From JACCZX01 sp963824935 (GTDB lineage Bacteria; Pseudomonadota; Gammaproteobacteria; Burkholderiales; Burkholderiaceae_F), in the NCBI GenBank assembly GCA_963824935.1, contig CAWGRF010000027.1:11397-75396 (forward strand): a stretch of 64,000 bases of DNA, in the 5' to 3' direction. The notes beneath the pieces were generated by a model. That model was not told the origin of the DNA. It searched no databases and saw nothing but the letters and a program-made list of their open reading frames with translations. Shown in pieces: positions 53,596 through 63,458 of this stretch. A program made the translations under genes and the position numbers. How positions within the stretch are numbered: position 1 is the first letter of the stretch; each line of letters starts with the position of its first letter.

Positions 53596-54740
53596 TGCGC
53601 GACCTCGAAGATGGAGTCGGCTACGAGCCGTGCGGTATCGCGCTTCAGCGACTGATGCATCTCGGCGAAGCGCGCCGCCGTGCGCTCGCGGCGCGCGGGA
53701 TCGTGCAGCCAATCGAGCACCGCTCGTGCGAGCGCGGCTGGTGTCGCGGCTTCCTGTATCAGCTCGGGCACGACGAACTCGCCCGCCAGGATGTTGGGCA
53801 GGCCGACGTACGGAATCGAGCCCTTGCGCCGCATGATCCACGCGGACAGCGGCGGCATCTTGTACGAGATCACCATCGGGCGCTTGAACAGCGCGGCTTC
53901 GAGCGTCGCGGTGCCGCTGGCCACCAGCACCACGTCGGCGGCTTCGAGGCAGTCGTGCGAGCGGCCATTGACGATGTTCACGTGCGCGGAAAGATTGGAG
54001 TATGCCGCGATCATCCGCTCGATGGTGGCGCGCAAGCTCGCGTCTGCTGCCGGCAGCACAAAACGGATCGACGGCTGCTCGGCGGCGAGCTGCGCCATCG
54101 CAGCGACGAAGGTCGGGCCGATGTAGCGCACTTCGTCCGCGCGCGAGCCGGGCAGCACGGCGATCCATGGGCCTTCCTCTTGCAATCCGAGTCGCCGGCG
54201 CGCGGCGGCCGCATCGGGGATCATCGGAATCATGCCGGCGAGCGGATGACCGACGTAGCTCGCGGGGACGCCGGCGTCGTCGTAAATCTTTTGCTCGAAC
54301 GGGAAAACGAGCAGCATGCGATCGACCGCTCGCGCGATCTGCTTGATGCGTTCGCCGCGCCACGCCCAGATCGACGGGCTGACGAATTGCACCGTGCGAA
54401 CGCCCTGCCCGCGCAGTTGTTCTTCGAGCGTCAGATTGAAATCCGGCGCGTCGACACCGACGAACACCTGCGGCTTCGTCGCGATGACGCGCTCTCGCAC
54501 ACTGTTGCGCAGACGCAGCAGCCGCGGCAGATGACGCAGCACTTCGACGTAGCCGCGCACTGAAAGCTCGCGCACATGGTGCCAGGGGTCGAATCCTGCG
54601 GCGATCATGCGGTCGCCACCGATACCGACACAGCGCAAATCGGGCGCGCGCTGCAGCACTTCGGAGATGACGGGCGCTGCAAGTAGATCGCCGGATGCTT
54701 CGCCCGCTACGAACGCGATCGTGCGCTCGCCCTGCATCAA
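53592..54740 (-). CDS. lpxB: Lipid-A-disaccharide synthase
   Basis: 382 residues: FVAGEASGDLLAAPVISEVL, GIGGDRMIAAGF, VDAPDFNLTLEEQLR, SPSIWAWRGERIKQIARAVD, VGHPLAG, ASGTATLEAALFKRPMVISYK. It joins UDP-diacylglucosamine and lipid X into the lipid A disaccharide at the inner membrane. Its start overlaps the lpxA stop by four bases. Confidence 0.95.
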   Translation of the reverse strand: MMQGERTIAFVAGEASGDLLAAPVISEVLQRAPDLRCVGIGGDRMIAAGFDPWHHVRELSVRGYVEVLRHLPRLLRLRNSVRERVIATKPQVFVGVDAPDFNLTLEEQLRGQGVRTVQFVSPSIWAWRGERIKQIARAVDRMLLVFPFEQKIYDDAGVPASYVGHPLAGMIPMIPDAAAARRRLGLQEEGPWIAVLPGSRADEVRYIGPTFVAAMAQLAAEQPSIRFVLPAADASLRATIERMIAAYSNLSAHVNIVNGRSHDCLEAADVVLVASGTATLEAALFKRPMVISYKMPPLSAWIMRRKGSIPYVGLPNILAGEFVVPELIQEAATPAALARAVLDWLHDPARRERTAARFAEMHQSLKRDTARLVADSIFEVAQ

Positions 54741-55522
54741 CGGACGATGCCGCGCTGCGAGTTCTGCACGAATTCTTTCAGCACGTCGATCGCTGCGGCC
54801 GAAGGCGGATTCTCTTCGGCGAGCGCGCCGAGCGCGGTGACTGCGCCGGCGACCGTCAATCCATCTCGATACAGCGTCTTGTAAGCGCGGCGCAGCAGGT
54901 TGATCGTCTCGGCATCCATGCCGCGGCGTTTCAGTCCCTCGGAATTGATGCCGTGCGGCTCAGCGGGGTTGCCGCTGCAGATCACGTACGGCGGAACGTC
55001 GCGCAGCACGATCGATCCGCCGGCGGTCATCGCGTGCACGCCCACAGAGCAGAACTGATGCACCGCTGTCATGCCGCCCAGGATGACCCAGTCGCCCAAG
55101 GTGACGTGGCCGGCGAGCGTCGCGTTGTTGGCGAGGATCGTGTGATCGCCGATGATGCAATCGTGCGCGATGTGCACTGTCGCCATGATCCAGTTATCGG
55201 ACCCGATGCGGGTCCTGCCTCCGCCGCCAGCGGTACCGATGCTGAATGTGCACGACTCTCGCACCGTGTTGTCGTGGCCGATGACGAGCTCGGTTTCTTC
55301 GCCCGCGTACTTCTTGTCCTGCGGTACGCCGCCGATCGCACAGAACGAAAAGAAGTGATTGTTGCGACCGATCGTCGTACGCCCGCCGATCACGACATGC
55401 GGCTCGAGCTTCGAGCCGGCGCCGATTGTCACGCGGGGGCCGATCACACAATATGGACCGATCGTTACATCGTCCGCGATCTCCGCCGCGGGATCGATTA
55501 CTGCAGACGCATGCGCGCGCAA
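54737..55522 (-). CDS. lpxA: UDP-N-acetylglucosamine acyltransferase
   Basis: 261 residues of left-handed beta-helix hexapeptide repeats: AEIADDVTIGPYCVIGPRVT, GHDNTVRESCTFSIGT, ATVHIAHDCIIGDHTILANN, GGMTAVHQFCSVGVHAMTAG. First acyl transfer of lipid A synthesis. Start is TTG 55522, directly after the fabZ TAG; no better start is in frame. Confidence 0.95.
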   Translation of the reverse strand: MRAHASAVIDPAAEIADDVTIGPYCVIGPRVTIGAGSKLEPHVVIGGRTTIGRNNHFFSFCAIGGVPQDKKYAGEETELVIGHDNTVRESCTFSIGTAGGGGRTRIGSDNWIMATVHIAHDCIIGDHTILANNATLAGHVTLGDWVILGGMTAVHQFCSVGVHAMTAGGSIVLRDVPPYVICSGNPAEPHGINSEGLKRRGMDAETINLLRRAYKTLYRDGLTVAGAVTALGALAEENPPSAAAIDVLKEFVQNSQRGIVR

Positions 55523-55993
55523 CTAACGCACCTCGCGTGATTCGTTGCCGCGCTTCTGGTTCCCATTCCGATACGCGCACATCAGCTCACCTTCGGCTAC
55601 GACGGCGCCGTCGACCAGCGCGCGCGTCCTGAACTTGCCGATGCCGCGCATCACGCGAATCAGATCCGCTTCGAGCCGCAGTTGGTCGCCCGGCGTCACC
55701 GGCCGCTTGAAGCGCGCGGCATCGATGCCCGCGAAGTAGAACAGCGTGCCGTCGCCCGGCTGCAGATTCAGCGTCCGATGCGCCAGGATCGCGGCGACCT
55801 GTGCGAGCGCTTCGATGATCAGCACGCCCGGCATTACGGGCGTTCCGGGAAAGTGACCTCCGAAATACGGCTCGTTGATCGTTACGTTTTTCACGCCGAC
55901 GATGCGCACGCCCGGCTCGATCTCGAGCACGCGATCGACCATCACGAATGGATAGCGATGCGGCAGGACCTGCAGGATCTGCTGGATATCCAT
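55523..55993 (-). CDS. fabZ: 3-hydroxyacyl-ACP dehydratase FabZ
   Basis: 156 residues from ATG 55993: MDIQQILQVLPHRYPFVMVD, NEPYFGGHFPGTPVMPGVLI with the catalytic His, IIEALAQVAAILA with the catalytic Glu. The start shares one base with the lpxD stop (TGATG). Longer upstream frame is an lpxD shadow. Supplies acyl-ACP for membrane lipids alongside LpxA and LpxD. Confidence 0.95.
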   Translation of the reverse strand: MDIQQILQVLPHRYPFVMVDRVLEIEPGVRIVGVKNVTINEPYFGGHFPGTPVMPGVLIIEALAQVAAILAHRTLNLQPGDGTLFYFAGIDAARFKRPVTPGDQLRLEADLIRVMRGIGKFRTRALVDGAVVAEGELMCAYRNGNQKRGNESREVR

Positions 55994-57090
55994 CACTTCA
56001 CTTTTCCGCCGGCCGATTCGGAAGTTGCGCGTTCGGACTCGAGGTGGCGCACCCGGTCGCGCAATTCGCTCAGGTTTCGAAGCACAGCTGCGGTGCGTTC
56101 CCATTCGCGATGCTTCATCAGCGGGAAGAACGCCGTGTAATGGCCAGCTTCCGCTATTGAGCTGTTGACCAGGGTTCCCGGCCCGATATCCGTGCCGTCC
56201 GCGATCGTCAAGTGCCCGGCGATCATCGCCGCGCCGCCGATACGGCAGCCACGACCGATCTTCGCGCTGCCGGCGATACCGACGCATCCGGCGATCACCG
56301 TGTGCGCGCCGATCACGCAGTTGTGCGCAACCTGAATCAGATTGTCCAGCTTGACGCCGTCCTCGATGATCGTGTCGCCCATCGTGCCGCGATCGATCGC
56401 CGTGTTGGCGCCGATTTCGACGTCGTCGCCGATGATCACCGCGCCGATCTGCGGAATCTTGATCCATCGTCCGTCGAGCGGAGCAAAACCGAAGCCGTCG
56501 CTGCCGATCACCGCACCGCTGTTAACGATGCCACGCTTGCCGATCTTGCAATCGTCCAGCAAGACTGCGCGCGGATGAATCCGCGTGTCATCGCCGACGG
56601 CAGCACGCGCACCGATCGTGGCGCCGGCGCCAATCCACGCGCGTGCGCCGATCGCTGCGCCCTCGCCGATGGTTGCACCGGCGTCGACTCTGGCCGATGC
56701 ATCGATGCGCGCACCTTCGGCCACGTGCGCGCCGCGCGCGACGCCGGCCGCTATCGGTGCGTTCGGCTTCAGAATCTGCGCGCCGTATGCGAACCACGCA
56801 TAGGGTTGTTCGCACACCGCCATCGCAGGCAACGATGAGGATCGTGACTGCAGCGCGGCCCGATCGGCGGCATTGAGCGCAATCGCACCGGCGCGCGTGG
56901 CCAATGCATCGCTGCGGTAGAGCGGATTGGCCAGAAACGTGAGGTCGGACGCTTCTGCCGACGAGAGTGCAGCGACTCCGCTCAACTTCACGTCGGCAGC
57001 GCCGACAATGGTTGCCTGCAAACGACCGGCGGAGCGCTCCGCTACCGCGGCGGTCAATTCGGCCAGCGACACACTGACCGCTGCCATCAC
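55993..57090 (-). CDS. lpxD: UDP-3-O-acylglucosamine N-acyltransferase
   Basis: 365 residues: N-terminal uridine-binding domain (LTFLANPLYRSDALATRAGA), hexapeptide repeats, and the catalytic region LDNLIQVAHNCVIGAHTVIA. C-terminal helix WERTAAVLRNLSELRDRVRHLE. Third step of lipid A synthesis. Starts at GTG 57090 or ATG 57087, three bases after skp. Confidence 0.95.
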   Translation of the reverse strand: MMAAVSVSLAELTAAVAERSAGRLQATIVGAADVKLSGVAALSSAEASDLTFLANPLYRSDALATRAGAIALNAADRAALQSRSSSLPAMAVCEQPYAWFAYGAQILKPNAPIAAGVARGAHVAEGARIDASARVDAGATIGEGAAIGARAWIGAGATIGARAAVGDDTRIHPRAVLLDDCKIGKRGIVNSGAVIGSDGFGFAPLDGRWIKIPQIGAVIIGDDVEIGANTAIDRGTMGDTIIEDGVKLDNLIQVAHNCVIGAHTVIAGCVGIAGSAKIGRGCRIGGAAMIAGHLTIADGTDIGPGTLVNSSIAEAGHYTAFFPLMKHREWERTAAVLRNLSELRDRVRHLESERATSESAGGKVK

Positions 57091-57093
57091 TGG

Positions 57094-57609
57094 CTATCGG
57101 GCGGCGTTGAGCGCCCGCAGTACTCGCTCGGTAATGTCGATGCGGGGATTGAAGTACACCGCTTCCTGCACGATCAAGTCGAACTTTTCCTGCTCGGCGA
57201 TCTGGCGGATGATGCGATTGCTGCGCTCGACCAAACCCTGCATTTCCTCGTTGCGGCGCTGATTGAAGTCTTCATTCAGCTCGCGTCGCTTGCGTTGAAA
57301 TTCGCGATCTGCTTCGGCCAGCTCGCGCTGCCGGCGAGCGCGATCGGTTTCGGTCATCACCGGCGAATCTTTTTCGAAGCGCTCCGCATTCGCCTTCAGC
57401 CGAGTACCCATGTCTTCGACTTCCTTCTGGCGCTTCGAGAATTCAGCTTCGAGCTTTTGGCTGGCTGCTCGCGCCGGCGTCGACTCACGCAGAAGCCGCT
57501 CGGGATTGACCACTCCGATCTTGAGTTCCTGTGCCCACGCCAGCGGCGCCGCTGCAATCAGCGTGGCGGCAACCGCCACTCTGAATAAATCGCGCCACAC
57601 TTGAAACAT
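57094..57609 (-). CDS. skp: Periplasmic chaperone Skp/OmpH
   Basis: 171 residues: signal peptide (VAVAATLIAAAPLAWAQ), then LKIGVVNPERLLRESTPA and a long charged coiled coil (TDRARRQRELAEADREFQRK) forming the tentacles, ending FNPRIDITERVLRALNA. It carries unfolded outer-membrane proteins across the periplasm to BamA, encoded just upstream. Confidence 0.93.
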   Translation of the reverse strand: MFQVWRDLFRVAVAATLIAAAPLAWAQELKIGVVNPERLLRESTPARAASQKLEAEFSKRQKEVEDMGTRLKANAERFEKDSPVMTETDRARRQRELAEADREFQRKRRELNEDFNQRRNEEMQGLVERSNRIIRQIAEQEKFDLIVQEAVYFNPRIDITERVLRALNAAR

Positions 57610-57644
57610 GCTATGCCTCCTCGGAAGCGAGCGATTCTCTCACA

Positions 57645-59990
57645 TCAAAACCCGGTTCCGATCTGGAACTGAAAGCGCTGTATCCGATCTTGGGGTTCGC
57701 GATTGAGCGGGTACGCGTACGAGAGTTTCAAAGGACCCAGCGGTGAGATCCACGCGATGCCGATGCCGACCGAATAGCGCAAATCACCAAGGCTAGTCTT
57801 CTGATCCTCGTACACGGGCCGGCCGTTGACGATGACAAAATTGCCGTTCGCATCACGGCTCGGTTCAAGCCCCCATACCTGGCCGGCATCGGCGAACATC
57901 AGAGCGCGCAGAGTGCGATCGGCCCCGGGTATTGGTACGTAAGCCTCAAGCGAGAAATTTAGGCGCCGATTGCCGCCGAGCGGGCTGTCGTCGATATCGC
58001 GCGGGCCAAGGCTGCCCGTCTCGAAACCGCGCACGCTGCCGATGCCGCCGACGTAGTAGTTCTTGAAAAATGGAAATGCGTCGCCGCTGTAGCCATCGCC
58101 ATATCCGATCTCAGCGTTAAATCCGAGCGTGACGCGGGGGAAGATCTGGAAGAACTGCTGAATCTGGTAATTCAGCCGGTAGTACTGCAGGTCCAGCACC
58201 GGCAGGCCGATTTCGCTGAACGCGCGCTGATACCGGCCGCGCGTAGGCACCAGCAGGTTGTCGCGATCGTCGCGCGACCAGCCGATCGTGAGCGCCAGTG
58301 AATCGGATTGCGAGCCGAACTCCTCGACATACTCGACGTACCTCAAAGGCGAAAACGGTGTCAGCTCAATTTCGGTGTCCTCATAGCGCAGCCCGAAAAA
58401 GACGCGATCGAACTCGGTAAATGGCACGCCGTAAACCAGGCCCGCGCCCTTCGTTGAATAACCGACGCTCGACAAGCCGAGTTCGGCCAGATCGGACTTG
58501 CGGTAAAAGAGCTCGGTCGAGCGGCTGATGCCTTCCGTCGTGACGTACGGATCGGTATGCGCCAGCGCGATGACGCGATTCGCTTTGCTGGTGTTGACTT
58601 CAAGCGACAGCGCATTGCCGGAGCCGAACAGGTTTTGCTGCGAGATACCCGCAGACAGCACCAGCCCTTCGGCGCTCGAGTAACCCGCGCCGAGCTGAAT
58701 GTTGCCGGTGGCACGCTCCTTGACGGTGATGTTGACATCGACCTGGTCGGGCGCTGTCGGCACTGCCGGCGTCTCAATATCGACCGATTCGAAGAATCCC
58801 AACCGATCGATTCGATCGCGTGACAGCCGCACGCGGTCCGAATCGAACCAGGCGCTTTCGTACTGCCTGACCTCCCGCCGAACGACTTCGTCGCGCGTGC
58901 GTGTGTTGCCGGCGATATTCACGCGGCGGACATAGACGCGGCGCCCGGGGTCGACCACGATCGTGAACGCCACCTGCCGTTTCTCACGGTCGGCTTCGGG
59001 AATCGGGTTCGCACTGGCGAATGCATAACCGAGCGCGCTCAACCGGTCGGTGACTCGTTTCGCGCTCGCGTTGATCTTCTCGGCGCTGAAGACTTCGCCG
59101 GCTCTGACATCGATAAGCGGCTGCAACTCTTCTTCAAGGCCGAGCATTTCACCCGACAGCTTGACCCCGGAGACCGTATAGCGCTCGCCTTCGGTGACTG
59201 TCACCGAGACGAAGATATCGCGCTTGTCCGGGCTGATCGATACCTGCACCGAATCGATCTTGAAATCGAGATAGCCGCGATTCAGGTAATACGAGCGCAA
59301 CGTTTCCAGATCAGCCGACAGTTTCTGCCGCGAATACTGATCGCGTTTGGTGTACCAGGAGAGCCAATTCGGAGTGGAAAGCTCCATCTGGCTGCGCAAC
59401 ACGCCTTCGCTGAACACTGTATTGCCAGTGAACGCGATCGAGCGAATGCGCGAGATCTCGCCTTCGCTGACTGCGACTGATACGTTGACCCGGTTGCGCT
59501 CGATCGGCGTTACCGTGGTTTTGACGTCGACTCCATACAGGCCGCGCGATAGATACTGACGACGCAGCTCTTGCTCGGCGCGCTCGAGCAGTGAGCGATC
59601 GAAGATTCTTCCTTCGGCCAGCCCGACGTCGCGCAGCGATTTAAGCACGTTATCTTTGTCGAACTCGGTGACACCTGTCAGATCGATCGCCGAGATCGCA
59701 GGACGCTCATCGACGATTACGACCAGCACGTCGCCGTCGACCTCGAGGCGCACGTCCTTGAACAAACCGCTGGCGTACAGCGCCCGAATCGCCTGCGTGC
59801 CGCGCTCTGGATCGAAGCGATCACCGACGCGAATCGGCAGGTAGGAAAAGACGGTGCCGGCTTCGGTGCGCTGCACTCCTTCGACGCGGATGTCGCGCAC
59901 GACGAATTCCTGTGCGGACGCGCTAACGCACCAGGTAGCGATAACGGCAGCTGTCAAGCGACGCAGGACCGGACGCAAGGTTGCAGGCAT
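57645..59990 (-). CDS. bamA: Outer-membrane protein assembly factor BamA
   Basis: 781 residues from ATG 59990 (MPATLRPVLRRLTAAVIATW signal peptide, cleaved after SASA). Five POTRA domains begin FVVRDIRVEGVQRTEAGTVF; the barrel contains GGIGSVRGFETGSLGPRD (VRGF motif), and the chain ends in Phe (QFQIGTGF), the outer-membrane signature. Core of the BAM complex. A start at 60020 would add ten residues ahead of the signal peptide and is less likely. Confidence 0.95.
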   Translation of the reverse strand: MPATLRPVLRRLTAAVIATWCVSASAQEFVVRDIRVEGVQRTEAGTVFSYLPIRVGDRFDPERGTQAIRALYASGLFKDVRLEVDGDVLVVIVDERPAISAIDLTGVTEFDKDNVLKSLRDVGLAEGRIFDRSLLERAEQELRRQYLSRGLYGVDVKTTVTPIERNRVNVSVAVSEGEISRIRSIAFTGNTVFSEGVLRSQMELSTPNWLSWYTKRDQYSRQKLSADLETLRSYYLNRGYLDFKIDSVQVSISPDKRDIFVSVTVTEGERYTVSGVKLSGEMLGLEEELQPLIDVRAGEVFSAEKINASAKRVTDRLSALGYAFASANPIPEADREKRQVAFTIVVDPGRRVYVRRVNIAGNTRTRDEVVRREVRQYESAWFDSDRVRLSRDRIDRLGFFESVDIETPAVPTAPDQVDVNITVKERATGNIQLGAGYSSAEGLVLSAGISQQNLFGSGNALSLEVNTSKANRVIALAHTDPYVTTEGISRSTELFYRKSDLAELGLSSVGYSTKGAGLVYGVPFTEFDRVFFGLRYEDTEIELTPFSPLRYVEYVEEFGSQSDSLALTIGWSRDDRDNLLVPTRGRYQRAFSEIGLPVLDLQYYRLNYQIQQFFQIFPRVTLGFNAEIGYGDGYSGDAFPFFKNYYVGGIGSVRGFETGSLGPRDIDDSPLGGNRRLNFSLEAYVPIPGADRTLRALMFADAGQVWGLEPSRDANGNFVIVNGRPVYEDQKTSLGDLRYSVGIGIAWISPLGPLKLSYAYPLNREPQDRIQRFQFQIGTGF

Positions 59991-60054
59991 GCTGCGCCGG
60001 TACGTACCGCGGCGATTCAAGTTTCTGTCCCCGTCTGAATTTTTCTAGAGGAAT

Positions 60055-61404
60055 TCAGGAAAGCAGCCGCAATAAGTCGTTGTACAGCGCCAGCGCGGTT
60101 AGCAGTCCAAGCAGTGCAACACCAGCGCGCTGCCCCCACTCGACTACCCAATCTGCAGGTGGGCTACCCTTGAAAATCTCGATCAGATAATACAGTAGGT
60201 GTCCGCCATCGAGCATCGGTATCGGCAACAGGTTTAGCACTGCAAGGCTGATCGATACCAGTGCGAGAAAGCCCAGGAACGCAGCGAGTCCGATGCGCGC
60301 GGTCTGCCCCGCGTAATCGGCAATCGTCACTGGTCCTGACAGGTTCTTCCATGATGCTTCGCCGGTGATCATCTTGCCGAGCATCTTCAGCGAGAACACC
60401 GCGGTGTCGGCCGTCCTTTCGACCGCACGCGGAATACTTTCGAGCGCGCCGTACTGCACCTTGATCAGCGGCAAGCGATCGCTCAACTCGGCGCCGATGC
60501 GCCCGAATGAATTGCCACCCTCGGTGACGCGTGCCGGCGTCACTTGCAAGCGCACGGCCTTATCTTCGCGCTCGATGCCGAGCTCGATCGGTCGCTCGGC
60601 TGACGCTCGAATCAACGTACGCAGCCGGTCGGCCGAACCGATCGGCTCGCCGTTGACCGCCACGATCCTGTCACCGCTGCGCAGACCGGCCTGCGCGGCA
60701 GCGCTTCCCTCGCTGACTGCGCCAATCCGTGTCGGCCCGCTGTACAAAACGAAACCGAGCCGCCCGATCAGATCGCCATCGAGATCCTCGGGTGTTAGCG
60801 GCGTTGGATTCAAGGTCAACGAGCGGCGCTGTTTATCGCTGCCTTCCACTTCGAGCTCAATCGGTTCCGTTGAAACAGCGCGCTGCAGCAACAACCAGCG
60901 CAACTCATTCCACGAACGCACAGGATGTCCGGCCACCTCCATCACCATATCGCCCGCCGTCAGACCAGCGCGCGCCGCAGCGCTGGTCGGAGCAGGCGTG
61001 CCGACGACGGCGCTCGGTTCAAACACACCGACGACGCTCAGAAACCAGTACACCGCTACGGCAAGTAACAAATTGGCTACGGGACCTGCGAGCACGATCG
61101 CGATGCGCTTGAGCACCGGTTGCCGATTGAACGCGCGCGGCAGATCGGCCGCCGCGATCGGCTGGCACTCGGGATCGCGCTCGTCGAGCATCCGCACATA
61201 GCCGCCCAGCGGGACTGCGGCGACGACCCATTCGGTGCGATCTGCGCCGCGCACCCAGCGCGCAAGCGGACGCCCAAAGCCGATCGAAAAGCGCAATACC
61301 TTGACGCCCGATTTTTTTGCGACCCAATAGTGGCCGAACTCGTGGATCACGATCAGGATTCCGAGCGTGACCAGAAATGCGAGGATCGTCGTCAAGAAGT
61401 TCAT
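60055..61404 (-). CDS. rseP: RIP metalloprotease RseP
   Basis: 449 residues. Zinc site LIVIHEFGHYWVAKKSGVKV near the N-terminus, two PDZ domains (GLTAGDMVMEVAGHPVRSWN and AGLRSGDRIVAVNGEPIGSA), and C-terminal NLLPIPMLDGGHLLYYLIE with the third ligand. Intramembrane protease that releases sigma-E by cutting RseA. Usual place between dxr and bamA. Confidence 0.95.
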   Translation of the reverse strand: MNFLTTILAFLVTLGILIVIHEFGHYWVAKKSGVKVLRFSIGFGRPLARWVRGADRTEWVVAAVPLGGYVRMLDERDPECQPIAAADLPRAFNRQPVLKRIAIVLAGPVANLLLAVAVYWFLSVVGVFEPSAVVGTPAPTSAAARAGLTAGDMVMEVAGHPVRSWNELRWLLLQRAVSTEPIELEVEGSDKQRRSLTLNPTPLTPEDLDGDLIGRLGFVLYSGPTRIGAVSEGSAAAQAGLRSGDRIVAVNGEPIGSADRLRTLIRASAERPIELGIEREDKAVRLQVTPARVTEGGNSFGRIGAELSDRLPLIKVQYGALESIPRAVERTADTAVFSLKMLGKMITGEASWKNLSGPVTIADYAGQTARIGLAAFLGFLALVSISLAVLNLLPIPMLDGGHLLYYLIEIFKGSPPADWVVEWGQRAGVALLGLLTALALYNDLLRLLS

Positions 61405-61408
61405 AAGA

Positions 61409-62585
61409 TCAAACTCTGGCCATCACAAGCTCGCTCGCACGTTCGCGCGCTTCGCGATCGATGTGCAGAACATCATCGACATTGTCGGGCGCCGTCTGGA
61501 TCGTAGCTTTCGAGCATGCGTTCTATGGTCGGTGCGATCTCTGTGAAACGCAGCCGCTGTTCGAGAAACGCTTGGACCGCAATTTCGTTGGCCGCGTTCA
61601 ACACGACGCTTGCCGCTCCGCCACGTTTCAGCGATGCGTACGCGTAATCGAGGCATCGAAAGCGCTGTCGATCGGGCGTCTCGAAGGTCAGCGCCCCCAG
61701 GCTTGCGAAGTCAAGCCGGCGCGCCCCACTGGCGATGCGCTCGGGCCAGGCTAACGCGTACGCCAGCGGCGTCCGCATATCGGGCGTTCCCATTTGCGCC
61801 AGGACCGAGCCATCGGCGAACTCCACCATCGAATGGATAACGCTCTGCGGATGAATCACGATATCGATGCGATCGGCTGGTATGCCGAACAGCCAACTCG
61901 CTTCGATCACTTCGAGGCCCTTGTTCATCAGCGTGGCCGAATCAACCGAGATCTTGCGGCCCATTACCCACTTCGGATGCGCGCAGGCTTCGTCCGGTGT
62001 CACGCCGTCGAGGTCGTCGCGCTTCAAGAACGGACCACCCGAGGCCGTCAAGATCAGCCGCGCGCCGGCGCGCTCGGATTCGCGCACTCCCGCCAGACAC
62101 TGGTGAATTGCGTTGTGCTCGCTATCGACCGGCAGCAACGCGCCGCCGCCGCGCTGCACCGCGGCCATTAGCAGCGCACCCGCGCACACGATCGCCTCCT
62201 TGTTGGCCAACAGCAATCGCTTGCCCGCCTCGGCCGCAGCCAACGCAGGCTCAAGCCCGGCAGCGCCGACGATCGCCCCCAGCACCGTGTCGCAGTCCGG
62301 CGTTTGCGCCACTTCGAGCAGCGCACGCCGTCCCGCACGCGCGACGGTCGCAGCGCCGCAGGATTCCAACGCATCCCGCAGCGAGCGTTCCAACGCCGGA
62401 TCACCGATGACGGCAACGTCTGCACGAAATCTGGCCGCGATCCCGGCCAGGTCCTTGACATTCGATTGCGCTGTTACGGCATGCACGCGGTAGCGCTGCG
62501 GGTGGCGCGCAATCACATCGAGCGCGCTGGCTCCGATTGATCCGGTCGCGCCGAGAATCGTGATGCTGTGGCTTGAACCAATCAT
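61409..62585 (-). CDS. dxr: 1-deoxy-D-xylulose 5-phosphate reductoisomerase, C-terminal frameshift
   Basis: From ATG 62585, sharing a base with the cdsA stop (TGATG): ITILGATGSIGASALDVIAR (NADPH site), LLANKEAIVCAGALLM, LTASGGPF, ISVDSATLMNKGLEVIEASW. Near 61500 the frame hits an early stop; in the next frame the expected end DNVDDVLHIDREARERASE runs to TGA 61409-61411, just before rseP. The MEP-pathway enzyme is essential, so this is likely a sequence error. Joined length about 392 residues. Confidence 0.93.
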
Positions 62586-63416
62586 CAGCGAATCAGCCAT
62601 TGAATCAGCACGGCGGCCGGAAGCACCGGCACCAACGCATCGACCCGATCGAGCACACCGCCATGTCCGGGAAGCAACTGGCTGCTGTCCTTTACTCCCG
62701 CCTGCCTTTTTAGCAGGCTTTCGAATAGATCGCCGATCACCGACATCGCCACCAGCAGCGCCAGCATCAGCACCGCCGATAGCGTACCGACTGCCGCAAA
62801 CAAGGCGTTCGAATAGATCGTGGCGCCGGCAGCGACCTGGTAGACGACTAGCGCAACCAGCACGACGGCCAACACCGCACCGACAACTCCGGCCCAGGTC
62901 TTGCCGGGGCTGATGTGCGGAGCGAGCTTACGGCGTCCGAACGCGCGGCCGGCGAAGTATGCAGCGGTGTCCGCGACCCAAACGATAAACAGTACCGACA
63001 GCAGCACGACTGCACCCTCGAACAAGAATTGCATCAGCGCAAACCACGTCGCCAGCACGAGCACGAAGGCCAGCACCATGCCGGCCGCTTGCGGCGATCT
63101 GATCGTCATTCATTCGGCTGTATCACGACCGCGCGCAATGACGAACCAGACCGCCGATGCCAGCGCGCTCAGCGGCACTACGACGAGCGCGACGACATCG
63201 CGTGCGCCGATGGCTATCAGCAGCAAAGCCACGCCAACGATTCGCCGACGACTGATCGACAGCGCGCGCGCGCCGCGAATCAGCTGCAGCCATTCAGCCA
63301 GCGCCACGCCCATCACCGCGGTAGCAACTGCCGCAAATGCAAGCGGCGACCAGAACATCGCGCCGACCGCGATCACGAGCAGGATCGCCGCCGTAGGCGA
63401 CGCGCTGCTTTAGCAT
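62585..63416 (-). CDS. cdsA: Phosphatidate cytidylyltransferase, frameshift plus in-frame stop
   Basis: ATG 63416 gives MLKQRVA, then a frame change at about 63395 leads to AILLVIAVGAMFWSPLAFAA and VAEW-like membrane segments. A TGA at 63110-63112 interrupts this frame and is followed at once by ATG 63109 in the same frame, which continues MVLAFVLVLATWFALMQFLF, WVADTAAYFAGRAFGRRKLA, PHISPGKTWAGVVGAV and the signature SVIGDLFESLLKRQAGVKDS ... PGHGGVLDRVDAL. It makes CDP-diacylglycerol. Total about 277 residues, as for CdsA. The gene is essential; indels around 63110 are the likely cause of the stop. Confidence 0.88.
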
Positions 63417-63458
63417 GGCCACCTCGGCACGCTAACCACAAGCGCCCGCCGCGCAGCT

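Noticed and set aside
52906..54363. 485-codon minus-strand ORF joining the lpxB and rnhB regions
   Set aside because: Its first two thirds are an out-of-frame Arg-rich shadow of lpxB; only the part from 53595 onward is real (rnhB).
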